A model generated the notes under the pieces. The model made no database searches, had not been told where the DNA came from, and saw nothing but the letters and a program-made list of their open reading frames with translations. A stretch of DNA of 64,000 nt from Streptomyces hygroscopicus (lineage in GTDB: Bacteria; Actinomycetota; Actinomycetes; Streptomycetales; Streptomycetaceae): positions 1-64,000 of the forward strand of contig CP018627.1 of NCBI GenBank assembly GCA_002021875.1, given 5' to 3'. The translations under genes and the position numbers were made by a program. This document shows, one piece after another, positions 17,269 through 25,734 of this stretch; the first letter of the stretch is position 1, and each line of letters begins with the position of its first letter.

Positions 17269-18510
17269 TCACAGACGGACGACGATCAGGGCGATGTCGT
17301 CGCGTCCGCCGTCGGCCACGCCGAGGCGGGTGAGCAGGGTGTCGGCCAGCTGGTCGGGGCTGAGAGAGGTGTGGCGGGCGAGGGTGTCGGTGAGGCGGCG
17401 CAGCCCGACGTCGATGTCCTCGTCACGGCGTTCGATGAGTCCGTCGGTATAGAGCACGAGGGTGTCGCCCGGGGCGTAGGACACCGTGGCCTGGCGGCGG
17501 GGGAGGTGGTCGGTGACAAGGCCCAGCGGTGGGTTGGTGGCCTGGTCGAGCAGGTCGACGGTGCCGTCCGGCCGGGCCAGGACGGGGGGCGGGTGGCCTG
17601 CGCTGGTGTAGGTGATGCGCTGGTGGCGGGTGTCGACGACGGCCTTGGCCGCGGTCGTGGCCAGCGCGCCCTCGAAGGTGCGGGCGTAGAGGCTCAGGAC
17701 GTCCATCGCTCTGCCGGGCTCGCTGATGGCACGGACGGCGGCGGACAGGGCGCTGCGGAGCATGCCCATGACGGCGGCGGCCTCCAGGCCGTGGCCGACC
17801 ACATCGCCGACCGCGACGGTGAAAGTGTCCGCAGACAGGTCCACCACGTCGTACCAGTCTCCGCACACGTTGAGCGACCGGGCGGCGGGCATGTAGCGCA
17901 CGGCGATTTCGCGGTGTCCGGCCAGGTCCGGGGAGTGCAGCATGGCCTCCTGGAGGGTGAGGGCGGTCCGGCGCTCCCGGTCGTGGGCCTCGCGGAGTTC
18001 CTCGTTGAGGCGCTGAAGTTCCCGCGCTCGCGTGTACAGCTCGGCCTCCATCGCCTCGCGCTCCCCGCCCGCCTCCTCGGGCCCCGGGCGCAGCGAGCGG
18101 GTGAGCACGAACTCCGTCATGTCCTCCACCCGGTGGATGATCCACCGCACCTCTCCTTCGGGCCCGAGGACGGGTGTGTTGATGGGCGACCACCATTTCG
18201 CCCGGAACGCTCCCGGACGCCCGGAGACGGGGATGTCGTACTTCTGCACCGCCATCGTGTCGGTCCTCTTCAAGCGCAGGACCCGCTGGAGAGAGGCGTC
18301 CAGATTGCGCACCCCGTCGGCGTCCGGGTCCGCCGGATTGTCGGGGTGGACCTCGAAGAGGTAGTGGCCGATCAACTCCTCCCTGGTCCGGCCCGTGGCC
18401 CGCAGATAGGCCTCGTTGACCTCGACGATCACCAGGTCCGGGGCAAGCACCAGGTATGGGCTCGGCGTGACGGCGAACACCGCCCGGTAGTCGATCCGCG
18501 GTGTGCTCAC
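17269..18510 (-). CDS. PAS domain plus SpoIIE/PP2C-type serine phosphatase
   Basis: 413-residue signalling protein. The start is GTG 18510, preceded by GGAGAAGG. Residues about 1-125 form a PAS sensor (DYRAVFAVTPSPYLVLAPD...RTREELIGHYLFEVHP), a coiled-coil linker follows (ELYTRARELQRLNEELREAH), and the SpoIIE phosphatase occupies about 185-413 with the metal-binding CGDWYDVV, VGDVVGHGLEAAAVMG, SAGHPPPVL, LYTDGLIERR and GGRDDIALIVV motifs. Such proteins dephosphorylate anti-sigma-factor antagonists in partner-switching cascades. No partner gene is adjacent. Confidence 0.92.
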   Translation of the reverse strand: MSTPRIDYRAVFAVTPSPYLVLAPDLVIVEVNEAYLRATGRTREELIGHYLFEVHPDNPADPDADGVRNLDASLQRVLRLKRTDTMAVQKYDIPVSGRPGAFRAKWWSPINTPVLGPEGEVRWIIHRVEDMTEFVLTRSLRPGPEEAGGEREAMEAELYTRARELQRLNEELREAHDRERRTALTLQEAMLHSPDLAGHREIAVRYMPAARSLNVCGDWYDVVDLSADTFTVAVGDVVGHGLEAAAVMGMLRSALSAAVRAISEPGRAMDVLSLYARTFEGALATTAAKAVVDTRHQRITYTSAGHPPPVLARPDGTVDLLDQATNPPLGLVTDHLPRRQATVSYAPGDTLVLYTDGLIERRDEDIDVGLRRLTDTLARHTSLSPDQLADTLLTRLGVADGGRDDIALIVVRL

Positions 18511-18710
18511 AACCTTCTCCTGTCCGGCCCGGCCCGGCCCCTGCCTCATCTCCGATTCTCGACTATGCGGCCCGCCCTGAGCGACGGACTGTCGGCTCGC
18601 CGATCACCGAGGGCGCCAACCGGGCGGCTCGCGGGCCGGTCCGGCATGGCGTCGGGCGCAAGGGTGCGATCGGCGCGAACACTGGTGGCCTCGGACGAGG
18701 AGGAGAGCCC

Positions 18711-20624
18711 GTGGACGACCTCCACGCTCAAGGGGCCCGGAAGACCACATCGATCGGCAGGGGCGTCCCTGACGCCTCCGGCCAGGCGGGGATCATCGGC
18801 ATCGGCCTCGCGGCCGTGCTGACGTTCGCCCTCGCGCAAGGAGCCTGGGAGTGGTTCGCGTCCTACATCGGCGTGACGCTTCTCGCGGTGATCCTCTCCT
18901 TCTATCGCCTGCCGCTATGGAGGCCCGGCCTTCGCTCCGCGTACGTCCGGAATCTGGTCGCGTACTCCCTGGTGGTGGGCCTGTGCGCCGCGATCGCGCT
19001 GGCCCCGGTGCTGCAGCGCTCGGCGTGGCTCTTTCCGATGCCGGGCACCCGCAGCCACTGCCGGGCGCTGGGCACGTACGAGAGTCTCCGCGCGGAGGCG
19101 TCGCTGGCGAACCTGGCCGGTCGGGACAGCGCCGCCCTGGCATACGCGCGGGCCAGCCACCGTCATGAGGCCGTCGCCGACTGCCTGGCGTCCACCACGA
19201 CCCGGTGGCTGCCGCTGTACAGACACCACCCCGACGATGACCTGAACATTGTCGACGGCAACAGCCGCTGGGCGTCCTGTACCGCCAGCATCAAGGTCCC
19301 GACCAGCTCGATCAACCCCACCACCGTCAAGGACCCCGTCCAGCTGTTCCCGTCCCATCTCATGCGGCTTTCCCTAACCGAACGGCGGGATCTCGTCCGG
19401 GAGATCGTCAAGAACGCCCACCGCGACATCAACGCCGCCACCGGCACGAGCAAGGCCGCCCGTACCAAGCGCGACCAGGCCGCCAAGCTCCTCAACACGA
19501 TGACCGTCCCGGTGCAGGTCATCGTCGGCTACACCGACGACAACCCGGACATGGGCATGCGACGCTTCCTCGTCGCGGTCCGCTCCCTGCTGATGCGCAT
19601 GAACATCGGGGTGAAGCCGTTCGATGCGTCCTCGCAGAACGGCGTCACTGCCGAGGAGATCGTCACCGCTCTGTTCGACGCCAGCGAGCTCGGTGACGAT
19701 GCCCAGGCCGTGAAGGACGTCCTCCTCGGCCGCGCCGACGTCACCGACGCCCTGAAGACCCTCGGACTCAACCCCGCCTTCCGCGACCTGCGGTTCACGT
19801 TCGTCGTCCAGCAGCTCACCCGCAAGGAGCCCCAGCTGAACGCGATTATGGCCGCGAAGCTCGACAAGCGCCGTCTCTGGGTCTCCCACCGCAGCGGCCC
19901 GATCGTTGAACTCGGCCTGCGCTCGTACTCCAGCCTCCCCAGAGAGACCATAGCGTCCGTGCGCACCGCGCTGGACGCCGGCTGCCTGTGGCAGGCCCTC
20001 GCTGACCACGAGTGGACCGTCGAAAACATCGACAACGACCACGCCGTGGACGACCTCCTCAAGCGCGCCGACAACGACGACATGCCCGCCCGGCTACTCC
20101 TCGGAGTAATCGCCATGGTTACCCTCGTCACTGGCGGTTACCTCCTCGCCCCCGGCGGCTCCGCAGAGCAGATCGTCGGCGGCATCAAGGTCATGCGCTC
20201 CGGCGTCGGCACGGTCATCAAGACCGTCCTCGACAAGAAGGAGGGCCGGCAGGTGCTCGCCGACGCGATCAAGCGGATCCGGGCCAACCTGCGCCCGCGG
20301 TGGTGGGCCGACGGCCACCTTGTCGAGCGCGACGACTGGAAGGGCAGCGACTTCAACGCCCACCTGCGCCTCGCCGCCAACCACGGATTCAACCCCGAGG
20401 GCTACCAGAACGACCCCACCTCCACCGAACTCGAGGAGAAGGCCCTCACGACCTTCCAGGCGTCCCTCACCTCGGCTGCCACCAACCTCGACGACCTGAT
20501 CGACATGCGCAAGAAGAACGGCACCACCAACGAGCTCCCTTGGATCCTCGTTGAGCCGTCCTTCAAGCAGCTCAACTACATGGGCAAGGACCTCACTCGC
20601 ATCTCCGAGGACGAGCCGCGCTGA
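18711..20624 (+). CDS. chimeric protein: membrane segment fused to ParB/DGQHR-like domain
   Basis: 637 residues from GTG 18711 (GAGGAGGAG just upstream). Residues 1 to about 170 hold three membrane helices (about 27-45, 46-62, 81-101) and a Cys-containing loop, like a small streptomycete membrane protein that is cut short. From about 172 the sequence changes: VDGNSRWASC (near 180) resembles the DGQHR/ParB core, followed by helical segments (VPVQVIVGYTDDNPDMGMRR) and another hydrophobic helix at about 459-480. The N-terminus expected of a ParB/Srx fold is missing, so I infer an in-frame fusion near 19222. It overlaps the GIY-YIG gene by 1 nt (TGATG). Function unknown. Confidence 0.6.
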   Translation: MDDLHAQGARKTTSIGRGVPDASGQAGIIGIGLAAVLTFALAQGAWEWFASYIGVTLLAVILSFYRLPLWRPGLRSAYVRNLVAYSLVVGLCAAIALAPVLQRSAWLFPMPGTRSHCRALGTYESLRAEASLANLAGRDSAALAYARASHRHEAVADCLASTTTRWLPLYRHHPDDDLNIVDGNSRWASCTASIKVPTSSINPTTVKDPVQLFPSHLMRLSLTERRDLVREIVKNAHRDINAATGTSKAARTKRDQAAKLLNTMTVPVQVIVGYTDDNPDMGMRRFLVAVRSLLMRMNIGVKPFDASSQNGVTAEEIVTALFDASELGDDAQAVKDVLLGRADVTDALKTLGLNPAFRDLRFTFVVQQLTRKEPQLNAIMAAKLDKRRLWVSHRSGPIVELGLRSYSSLPRETIASVRTALDAGCLWQALADHEWTVENIDNDHAVDDLLKRADNDDMPARLLLGVIAMVTLVTGGYLLAPGGSAEQIVGGIKVMRSGVGTVIKTVLDKKEGRQVLADAIKRIRANLRPRWWADGHLVERDDWKGSDFNAHLRLAANHGFNPEGYQNDPTSTELEEKALTTFQASLTSAATNLDDLIDMRKKNGTTNELPWILVEPSFKQLNYMGKDLTRISEDEPR

Positions 20625-21037
20625 TGACCAACACCATCTGGTCTGGCGTCGTTGTCATCACCGACGACCGGTACGCCATGCTCGCCCGTCTCGCCGGCCA
20701 GTGGCTCGCCGAACCGCAGCCCGAGCCGGTACCCATCGGCGAGGACTGCGGGTACGAGGACAAGGCCATCTACATCGCGGTCAACCACAAGGGCAACGCC
20801 TGCTACTGCGGGAAGACCGCCCCCACCCGGGCCCTGAACCGGGGGGATGCCGCGACCAGGCTCAGTCAGCACGTCAACGGCAGCAAGTCGAAGCGGGACG
20901 AGTGGGTCGAGTACTGGGTGATCCCGCTGCGTGACGCCACCCCCGGCCACGTCGTCTCCGCTCTGGAGAAGACCGTGGCCGCCCGCCTCGGCATCCCGCT
21001 CGTGCACCGAACGCGCATGCCGCGCCAGCGCACCTGA
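20624..21037 (+). CDS. GIY-YIG-like nuclease
   Basis: 137-residue protein whose residues 48-64 read AIYIAVNHKGNACYCGKT, matching the two-strand GIY-YIG core (YIA ... YCGKT), followed by an arginine-rich helix (PTRALNRGDAATRLSQH) and a conserved glutamate (VVSALEKTVAARLG). GIY-YIG enzymes cut DNA in repair, restriction and mobile-element functions. ATG 20624 overlaps the TGA of the upstream chimeric gene, so the two are translationally coupled. A strong hairpin follows. Confidence 0.75.
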   Translation: MTNTIWSGVVVITDDRYAMLARLAGQWLAEPQPEPVPIGEDCGYEDKAIYIAVNHKGNACYCGKTAPTRALNRGDAATRLSQHVNGSKSKRDEWVEYWVIPLRDATPGHVVSALEKTVAARLGIPLVHRTRMPRQRT

Positions 21038-21075
21038 CCCACGGCCGGCCGAAACCACGGCCAGCACCGGAAACA

Positions 21076-21119
21076 CACGTGGGCCCTCGCACCGGGAGGA
21101 CGGTGCCGGGGCCCACGTG
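21076..21119 (+). terminator. strong hairpin, probable terminator
   Basis: Arms 21076-21094 and 21101-21119 pair at 17 of 19 positions (CACGTGGGCCC...), with a six-base loop. It lies 38 nt after the GIY-YIG stop and ends the two-gene unit. There is no T-tract. Confidence 0.65.
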
Positions 21120-21697
21120 CTGCGAGGGGCATAGCAGGGACTCCGACGATTCCAACGGATAGCTGGGTCCGGCGCCCGACTGGCCCCAAACACACCACGG
21201 CCTCGGTGCCCCTGGCCAACGCGTCTGACGCCATCGGATAACCCGTGAGGTGCATACGGAAACCAGCCTCATGCCCCACGTTCTGATCCGAACCTAGATA
21301 ATTCCGGGCATCGGTGAGGATGCGGAGCAGAAATTGCTGCACCTGCTGTGATCCTGGTCACGTGGCCTAGGGCTCCCTAAGGGTCTGTTTGAGCGGGCTC
21401 CGGCCTGTAGCGGAAGATCATTCACGTGAAGGCGTGAGAATCGGTCTCCAGAACGGCACGCTGCGCTGCCAAACTCGGAGTCGCCGGTATGACGCGGTCC
21501 CGAACGGTCTCCGAGGCCACCGACTGAGTGCACGGCCTTTCGGTTCCGCGAGTGCGTCACCGCACCCGATCGGGTGACTTTTCAACGGGCCGACACGACA
21601 AGGTCCACACGCCCCGGGCGGGAGGTTCACCCATGACGCCTTCGCGCTGCTCCGGCTCTCCAACTGGCCGGCACTGCAGTCCCCGAACACCACCGCG
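21120..21697. other. no gene seen
   Basis: Nearly 580 bases between the hairpin and the DUF3800 stop codon. Frames on both strands lack consistent codon bias and ribosome sites. It probably holds the 3' end of the CBASS transcript and an old junction. No RNA fold stands out. Confidence 0.4.
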
Positions 21698-22987
21698 TCA
21701 GCGGCGTTTCGCACGGGCGGAATCGACCCGTGCGAAATCCTCAGGCCCTTCTTCCATGAGCATTCCCTGGGGATCCACCAGCGGCGCCACCACCGGGTGA
21801 AGGTCGTCTCCAGCGGGATCGTCCTCGCCGTCATGCCACCGCGCAACCGCCCGACCCGCACCCGCCACCAGGTCAGCGAGTTGGAGGGCGGGGTGGTCCA
21901 CCGAGCGACCGCGCACCAGATCCTGGAGGTGGTTTCCCTTGATGAGGCCGTGGACCAGGCCCACAGCCGTGGCCCCGCGCTCCAGGACATCGAGCTTGTC
22001 ATCGGTCAGCAGCCGCTGGTCGTCCGCGAGTACCTGGAGCTTGCCGCCGTAGCGTATCGACGCGTGGAGAATGACCGTGGTCACCGCGGTGACGAGGGGG
22101 TCCGTAGCGTCATCCAGGAGGCCGTGCTCGCCTGTCGGTGTGGCCTCGGCTGGACGCTCACGGGCGAACTCCTCGGCTTCTGGGCGGGTCTTGCGCAGCA
22201 TGTCCAGGACCTCTGCTGCCTTCTTCGCCTGGGGGGCCTTGCGGCGGCGGGCGTAGGCGTAGGACTCCCGGATGACGGCGTAGAGGTCGTCGACGGTGAC
22301 GTGGTCGCCCTTGCGGTTCTTCTTCGAGAAGAAGCCCACGGCAGTGGCGATGAGCCGGTCGAAGCCTTCGCGGCCCAGTGCCCGGGGCCCTTCGGTGGCC
22401 AGGTCCAGGGCGAACTGCCGGCCCACCCCGTTGCTGACGATGTCGTAGCCCAGAGCGTTGAACCGCTCCTCCAGCAGGAGGTCTACGAGCTTGGCCGCGA
22501 CGAAGTAGTGCTTGTCGATCACATACACCGAAGCACGGTCGTGCAAGGGCCCGCCGGGTGCCAGCAGTGCGCCCAGGAGCCGACGGCGCTGCCCGGCTCC
22601 CCCGCCGGTGAACATCTTCTGGAACTTCACCTCTGGCGCGGACTTCTGGATGCCCGCCTCGCGTCGCAGCGTGTCCACGATCCCGGTTGCTTCGGCGTCG
22701 TCGATGGCCACCGAGCCCAGGATCATGTAGCGATCACCGCCGTGGAGCTGATCGCCGTGGTAGCCGGACTCGTCGATGGCTATCCAGCGGTGTTCGCCGC
22801 CTGTGTCGTCGGTGGGTTCCTGGCGGTTGCGGCGGCTGAAGTTCGGCCCGAGCAGGCCCGTGCCCAAGTTGCGCGTGTGGTTGCGTTCACTCACAGGGGA
22901 CATCGTCGGCGGATCGGGTAGCGTCGACAACCCGCTTTCACGGGCGTCCGCCCCGGTTGGGCCTGCGAAATGGTGCGGTTGGTTCAT
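21698..22987 (-). CDS. DUF3800-domain protein, fourth gene of the CBASS operon
   Basis: 429 residues. The DESG motif (RWIAIDESGYHG, Asp72-Glu73), the VADDQ-like acidic pair (LQVLADDQRLL) and DHPALQLADLVAGAGRAV near the C-terminus are the landmarks of DUF3800, a family with an RNase H-like fold and likely nuclease activity. The first 60 residues are unstructured. Its start overlaps the stop of the E2-like gene by 4 nt (22984-22987), so it is translated with the CBASS operon. An in-frame ATG at 22903 is an alternative start. This gene takes the place held in other type II CBASS by the Cap3 peptidase. Confidence 0.8.
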   Translation of the reverse strand: MNQPHHFAGPTGADARESGLSTLPDPPTMSPVSERNHTRNLGTGLLGPNFSRRNRQEPTDDTGGEHRWIAIDESGYHGDQLHGGDRYMILGSVAIDDAEATGIVDTLRREAGIQKSAPEVKFQKMFTGGGAGQRRRLLGALLAPGGPLHDRASVYVIDKHYFVAAKLVDLLLEERFNALGYDIVSNGVGRQFALDLATEGPRALGREGFDRLIATAVGFFSKKNRKGDHVTVDDLYAVIRESYAYARRRKAPQAKKAAEVLDMLRKTRPEAEEFARERPAEATPTGEHGLLDDATDPLVTAVTTVILHASIRYGGKLQVLADDQRLLTDDKLDVLERGATAVGLVHGLIKGNHLQDLVRGRSVDHPALQLADLVAGAGRAVARWHDGEDDPAGDDLHPVVAPLVDPQGMLMEEGPEDFARVDSARAKRR

Positions 22988-23421
22988 CGGTCGGCGATGG
23001 GTGGCCAGGCTGTCGGGAGGGCATGCTCTTCACCGCTTCCGGTCCAGCGGCCCGTGATGAGCCAGAGTTCGTAGTGCAGGAGCCAGGCCGAGGTCCACGG
23101 CAGGATGGTCTGGGAGAGGAACATGTGGTCGCCCCACTCCCCGGGCAGGTACAGGCACAGGTCGCCGCTGGCGTAGACGTGCGGGAGGTGTGTGGCGTCC
23201 GGGTGCATCGCCAGAGGCGGGTCGATGACGTTCACACGGGGGTTGCCTCGGTGGCGGTAAGCGATCCTGACCGTGTAGCGCCTGCTGACAGGGGTGGGCT
23301 GCAGGGTGAGCGTGCAGACGAGTTCGCCGCCGCGCAACGTTGCTTCGGCCGTGGGGACGGCCGCTTTGACGGCGGCCATCTGCCGGGCGAGGTTAATCGC
23401 GCGCGTCGGTGTGCTGGCCAT
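22984..23421 (-). CDS. CBASS E2-like ubiquitin-conjugating protein (type II-short)
   Basis: 145-residue E2-fold protein. The block HVYASGDLCLYLPGEWGDHM, with probable catalytic Cys89, and TILPWTSAWLLHYELWLITG with a trailing TGSGEEH are the hallmarks of stand-alone E2 proteins from CBASS operons that lack E1 and JAB peptidase. In those systems the E2 primes the CD-NTase by conjugation. The gene overlaps the 3' end of the CD-NTase gene by 29 nt and the DUF3800 start by 4 nt. No E1 or JAB domain is present nearby. Confidence 0.88.
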   Translation of the reverse strand: MASTPTRAINLARQMAAVKAAVPTAEATLRGGELVCTLTLQPTPVSRRYTVRIAYRHRGNPRVNVIDPPLAMHPDATHLPHVYASGDLCLYLPGEWGDHMFLSQTILPWTSAWLLHYELWLITGRWTGSGEEHALPTAWPPIADR

Positions 23422-24565
23422 GGAAGGTCTGGGGGCGCCTGCGCGGGCCGGTGGTTGTGGTGGTGGAGAGCAGTCCCGTGGTGTTCATCCGCTGCCGGGT
23501 CGCCGTGCTCTTCATGCGGTTCGCGTAGCGGGTGAAGGAGTGCTGGAGGGGGCCGGGGTCGAAGGATTTGGTGAGGTGTGCATAGACGGCGTCCAGGCCT
23601 TCGGAGTGCATCCGGGACAGATTGTCCATGGTCGCCGTGAGCTCGTCGAACCACGTGGTGAAGGCCTGGCGACGCTCAGGGTATTCGTTCCACTTGTCGG
23701 TGAAGTTCTCCTCCTCGTGGGCAGGGTTGGCAACCCACCACTGACCGTTACGCCGTTTAATGAAGCCGGGCATAGCGGCGAGCACATTACGCAGGGCGGT
23801 GAACAGGTTGTCCTCCCCGCGGTAGGCGCGACCGGCGAGCGTAGTGAGGAGGATGGACGGCGGACGGTTGTCGGTGTCGTCGGCGAAGAAGGTCATGCAG
23901 TGCCACTTCAGTACCTGAACGAGGCGCTGGAGGGTGCTGCGGATGTGCCAGACGGGCACGTCCGCGATGCTGGCGCGCTTCTCCAGGTAGGCGCGGGAGA
24001 GTTCGGAACGGGTGCTGAACCAGCGGGCGTAGCCGGTGGGATTGCCGTGCTGCCAGGCGTGGAGGTTCTTGTCCGTCAGGAGAATGCCGTGGGGCTGGTG
24101 TTCGTCGTCTGGGATGGCGGGGAGGACGTCGAGGTGGAAGCCGGTGTATCCCAGGGTCCAGCACCGGCGGCGGGATTCCAGGCTTATGGGGCCGTCAGTG
24201 TGGCCCTGTTTCTGCTTCCAGCGCCGGTAGGCGATGAGTTGGTTGCCGACTCGTTGCTTGAGCTGCTCCTGGGTGGTGCTGGTCTTGTGCAGCGGGATGC
24301 GGCAGACGAGGTCGATGTCGTACTCGCCGGTACGTGTCTGGGGGCCGACGACGGTGCCGAGGAGGAAGGAGCCCTGGGGGTAGATCGTGTAGTCCGGGCT
24401 GGCGTGCAGGCCGAGCCAGGTGCCGACTTCCTTGTAGCGGTGAACGGCGGTTTCGTAGAGGTCCAGGGAGACGTCGAGGGTTTCCACGGCGCCGTCGAGC
24501 AGCATGGACAGCATCTGTTCGAGGGAGTCGGTGTCGGCCTCCGGCATCAGGTGGAGCGCGTTCAC
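23393..24565 (-). CDS. CBASS CD-NTase (cGAS/DncV-like nucleotidyltransferase)
   Basis: 390-residue nucleotide second-messenger synthase. The catalytic core is PQGSFLLGTVV (GS at 65-66), EYDIDLVC (Asp83, Asp85) and GFHLDVLP (Asp146), so the metal-binding triad is complete. A helical C-terminal half (HIRSTLQRLVQVLKWH) completes the fold. I chose GTG 24565 because AGGA lies upstream and it sits 9 nt after the phospholipase stop. In CBASS it senses infection and makes a cyclic oligonucleotide that activates the effector. The C-terminal tail (GQHTDARD) ends within the E2 gene; the product is not predictable by eye. Confidence 0.92.
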   Translation of the reverse strand: MNALHLMPEADTDSLEQMLSMLLDGAVETLDVSLDLYETAVHRYKEVGTWLGLHASPDYTIYPQGSFLLGTVVGPQTRTGEYDIDLVCRIPLHKTSTTQEQLKQRVGNQLIAYRRWKQKQGHTDGPISLESRRRCWTLGYTGFHLDVLPAIPDDEHQPHGILLTDKNLHAWQHGNPTGYARWFSTRSELSRAYLEKRASIADVPVWHIRSTLQRLVQVLKWHCMTFFADDTDNRPPSILLTTLAGRAYRGEDNLFTALRNVLAAMPGFIKRRNGQWWVANPAHEEENFTDKWNEYPERRQAFTTWFDELTATMDNLSRMHSEGLDAVYAHLTKSFDPGPLQHSFTRYANRMKSTATRQRMNTTGLLSTTTTTGPRRRPQTFHGQHTDARD

Positions 24566-24572
24566 GTCATTC

Positions 24573-25532
24573 CTAACGGTTGGGATGGCAGGGTGTGTAG
24601 GCGGGGGCGCGGTGGTCGCAGAAGGTGCGGTGGATGGCCGGTGAGACGTCGCGGCTGACGTGGCCTGCCAGTCCGGAGAGGGTCTGGATGTCGACGTTGT
24701 CGAGCGCGACGGCTCCGGTGGGGACGGTCGGGTTGAGGCGCAGGACATTGTCCTTGCCTATGAAGTGGCGCACCTGTTTGGCGGCGCTTTCGCTCTGGGC
24801 CCGCATGAGGACTTCGACGGCGTCGCCGGCCCAGGGCAGCAGGCCGCCACGGTCGAGGCGGCGGTGGCGGCTTCGGACGTCGGTGGTGGTGCCGAGGCTG
24901 AAGACCTTGATGGCTTTGAGGGGGACGGACAGCGGTCCGACGGCCTCGGTGAGCGCGACCATGGTGGGGTTGTTGGCCCACACGCCGCCGTCGACGAGGC
25001 GGGCTCCGTCCAGGGGCATGCCGGGAAGGTAGGTGGGTGCGGCGGAGGTGGCGAGCGCGACGGTGACGGCCTTTCCCCGCCAGTCCCGTTTGAGGGTGGG
25101 CAGGTGCGGGGTCCGGAAGAGGTAGACGTCGTCGGCGGCGATGTTGTAGGAGGTGATCACCAGACGTTTGGTGCTCTCTCCGAAGGTCCGCTCGCCGAAG
25201 ACGTCGGTGAGCGCAGCCCGCAGGGGCTCGGTGCTGTACTTCGCGCGCACGAGGTGTCGCAGGCCGCGCATCCTGGAGCGGTCGCGGAAGATCCGCGGGC
25301 CGTGCTCGGTATAGAAGGTGAGGATCTGGCGGGGCGTGAGGCCCAGGCCGAGGCCGAGCGCGATGATCCCGCCGGTCGAGGTGCCGGCGATCAGGTCGAA
25401 GTGGTCGGCGATGCGGATGTCGAGGTCTTCCTCGAGGCGGGCGAGGACCGCTGCGGAGAACATGCCGCGGAAGCCGCCGCCGTCCAGGGCCAGGATCTGG
25501 AAACGCTCGGTCAGGACAACCGCCCCCGTCAC
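24573..25532 (-). CDS. capV: CapV-like patatin phospholipase, CBASS effector
   Basis: 319-residue patatin-family lipase. The oxyanion hole DGGGFRG (17-23), nucleophile elbow GTSTGG with Ser52 and the catalytic DGG at Asp181 (LVDGGVWANNP) are all intact. In CBASS such enzymes are switched on by the cyclic nucleotide and degrade the inner membrane, killing the infected cell. Start is GTG 25532. It is the first gene of the four-gene operon; the next gene starts 7 nt after its stop. Confidence 0.93.
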   Translation of the reverse strand: MTGAVVLTERFQILALDGGGFRGMFSAAVLARLEEDLDIRIADHFDLIAGTSTGGIIALGLGLGLTPRQILTFYTEHGPRIFRDRSRMRGLRHLVRAKYSTEPLRAALTDVFGERTFGESTKRLVITSYNIAADDVYLFRTPHLPTLKRDWRGKAVTVALATSAAPTYLPGMPLDGARLVDGGVWANNPTMVALTEAVGPLSVPLKAIKVFSLGTTTDVRSRHRRLDRGGLLPWAGDAVEVLMRAQSESAAKQVRHFIGKDNVLRLNPTVPTGAVALDNVDIQTLSGLAGHVSRDVSPAIHRTFCDHRAPAYTPCHPNR

Positions 25533-25734
25533 GCGGATGATTGAGGGGCCGCGGCCGTTGGAAGCAGCCCCTCACCGTCGAGACTACTTAATATCACGAC
25601 ATGGATTTCGGTGCATGTTTCTGCGTATGGGCCGTAGGGTCGTGTCGGGTCACGCCGTCCCCGGAGCGTGCGGGGCCTGCACGATCCGCCAAGATGTGGG
25701 GACCAAGATCGGGCAGGGCAGGCAAGGGGAGATA
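25533..25734. promoter_or_regulatory. divergent CBASS/regulator promoter region
   Basis: A 202-bp interval between the divergent starts of the phospholipase and the XRE-ImmA gene. It includes an AT-rich patch near 25588 (TACTTAATAT) that could serve as a -10, and a small palindrome CGTGC-N7-GCACG at 25667-25683 that could be a repressor site. The regulator's GGGGAG ribosome site is at its end. Assignment of the operator is inference. Confidence 0.45.
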
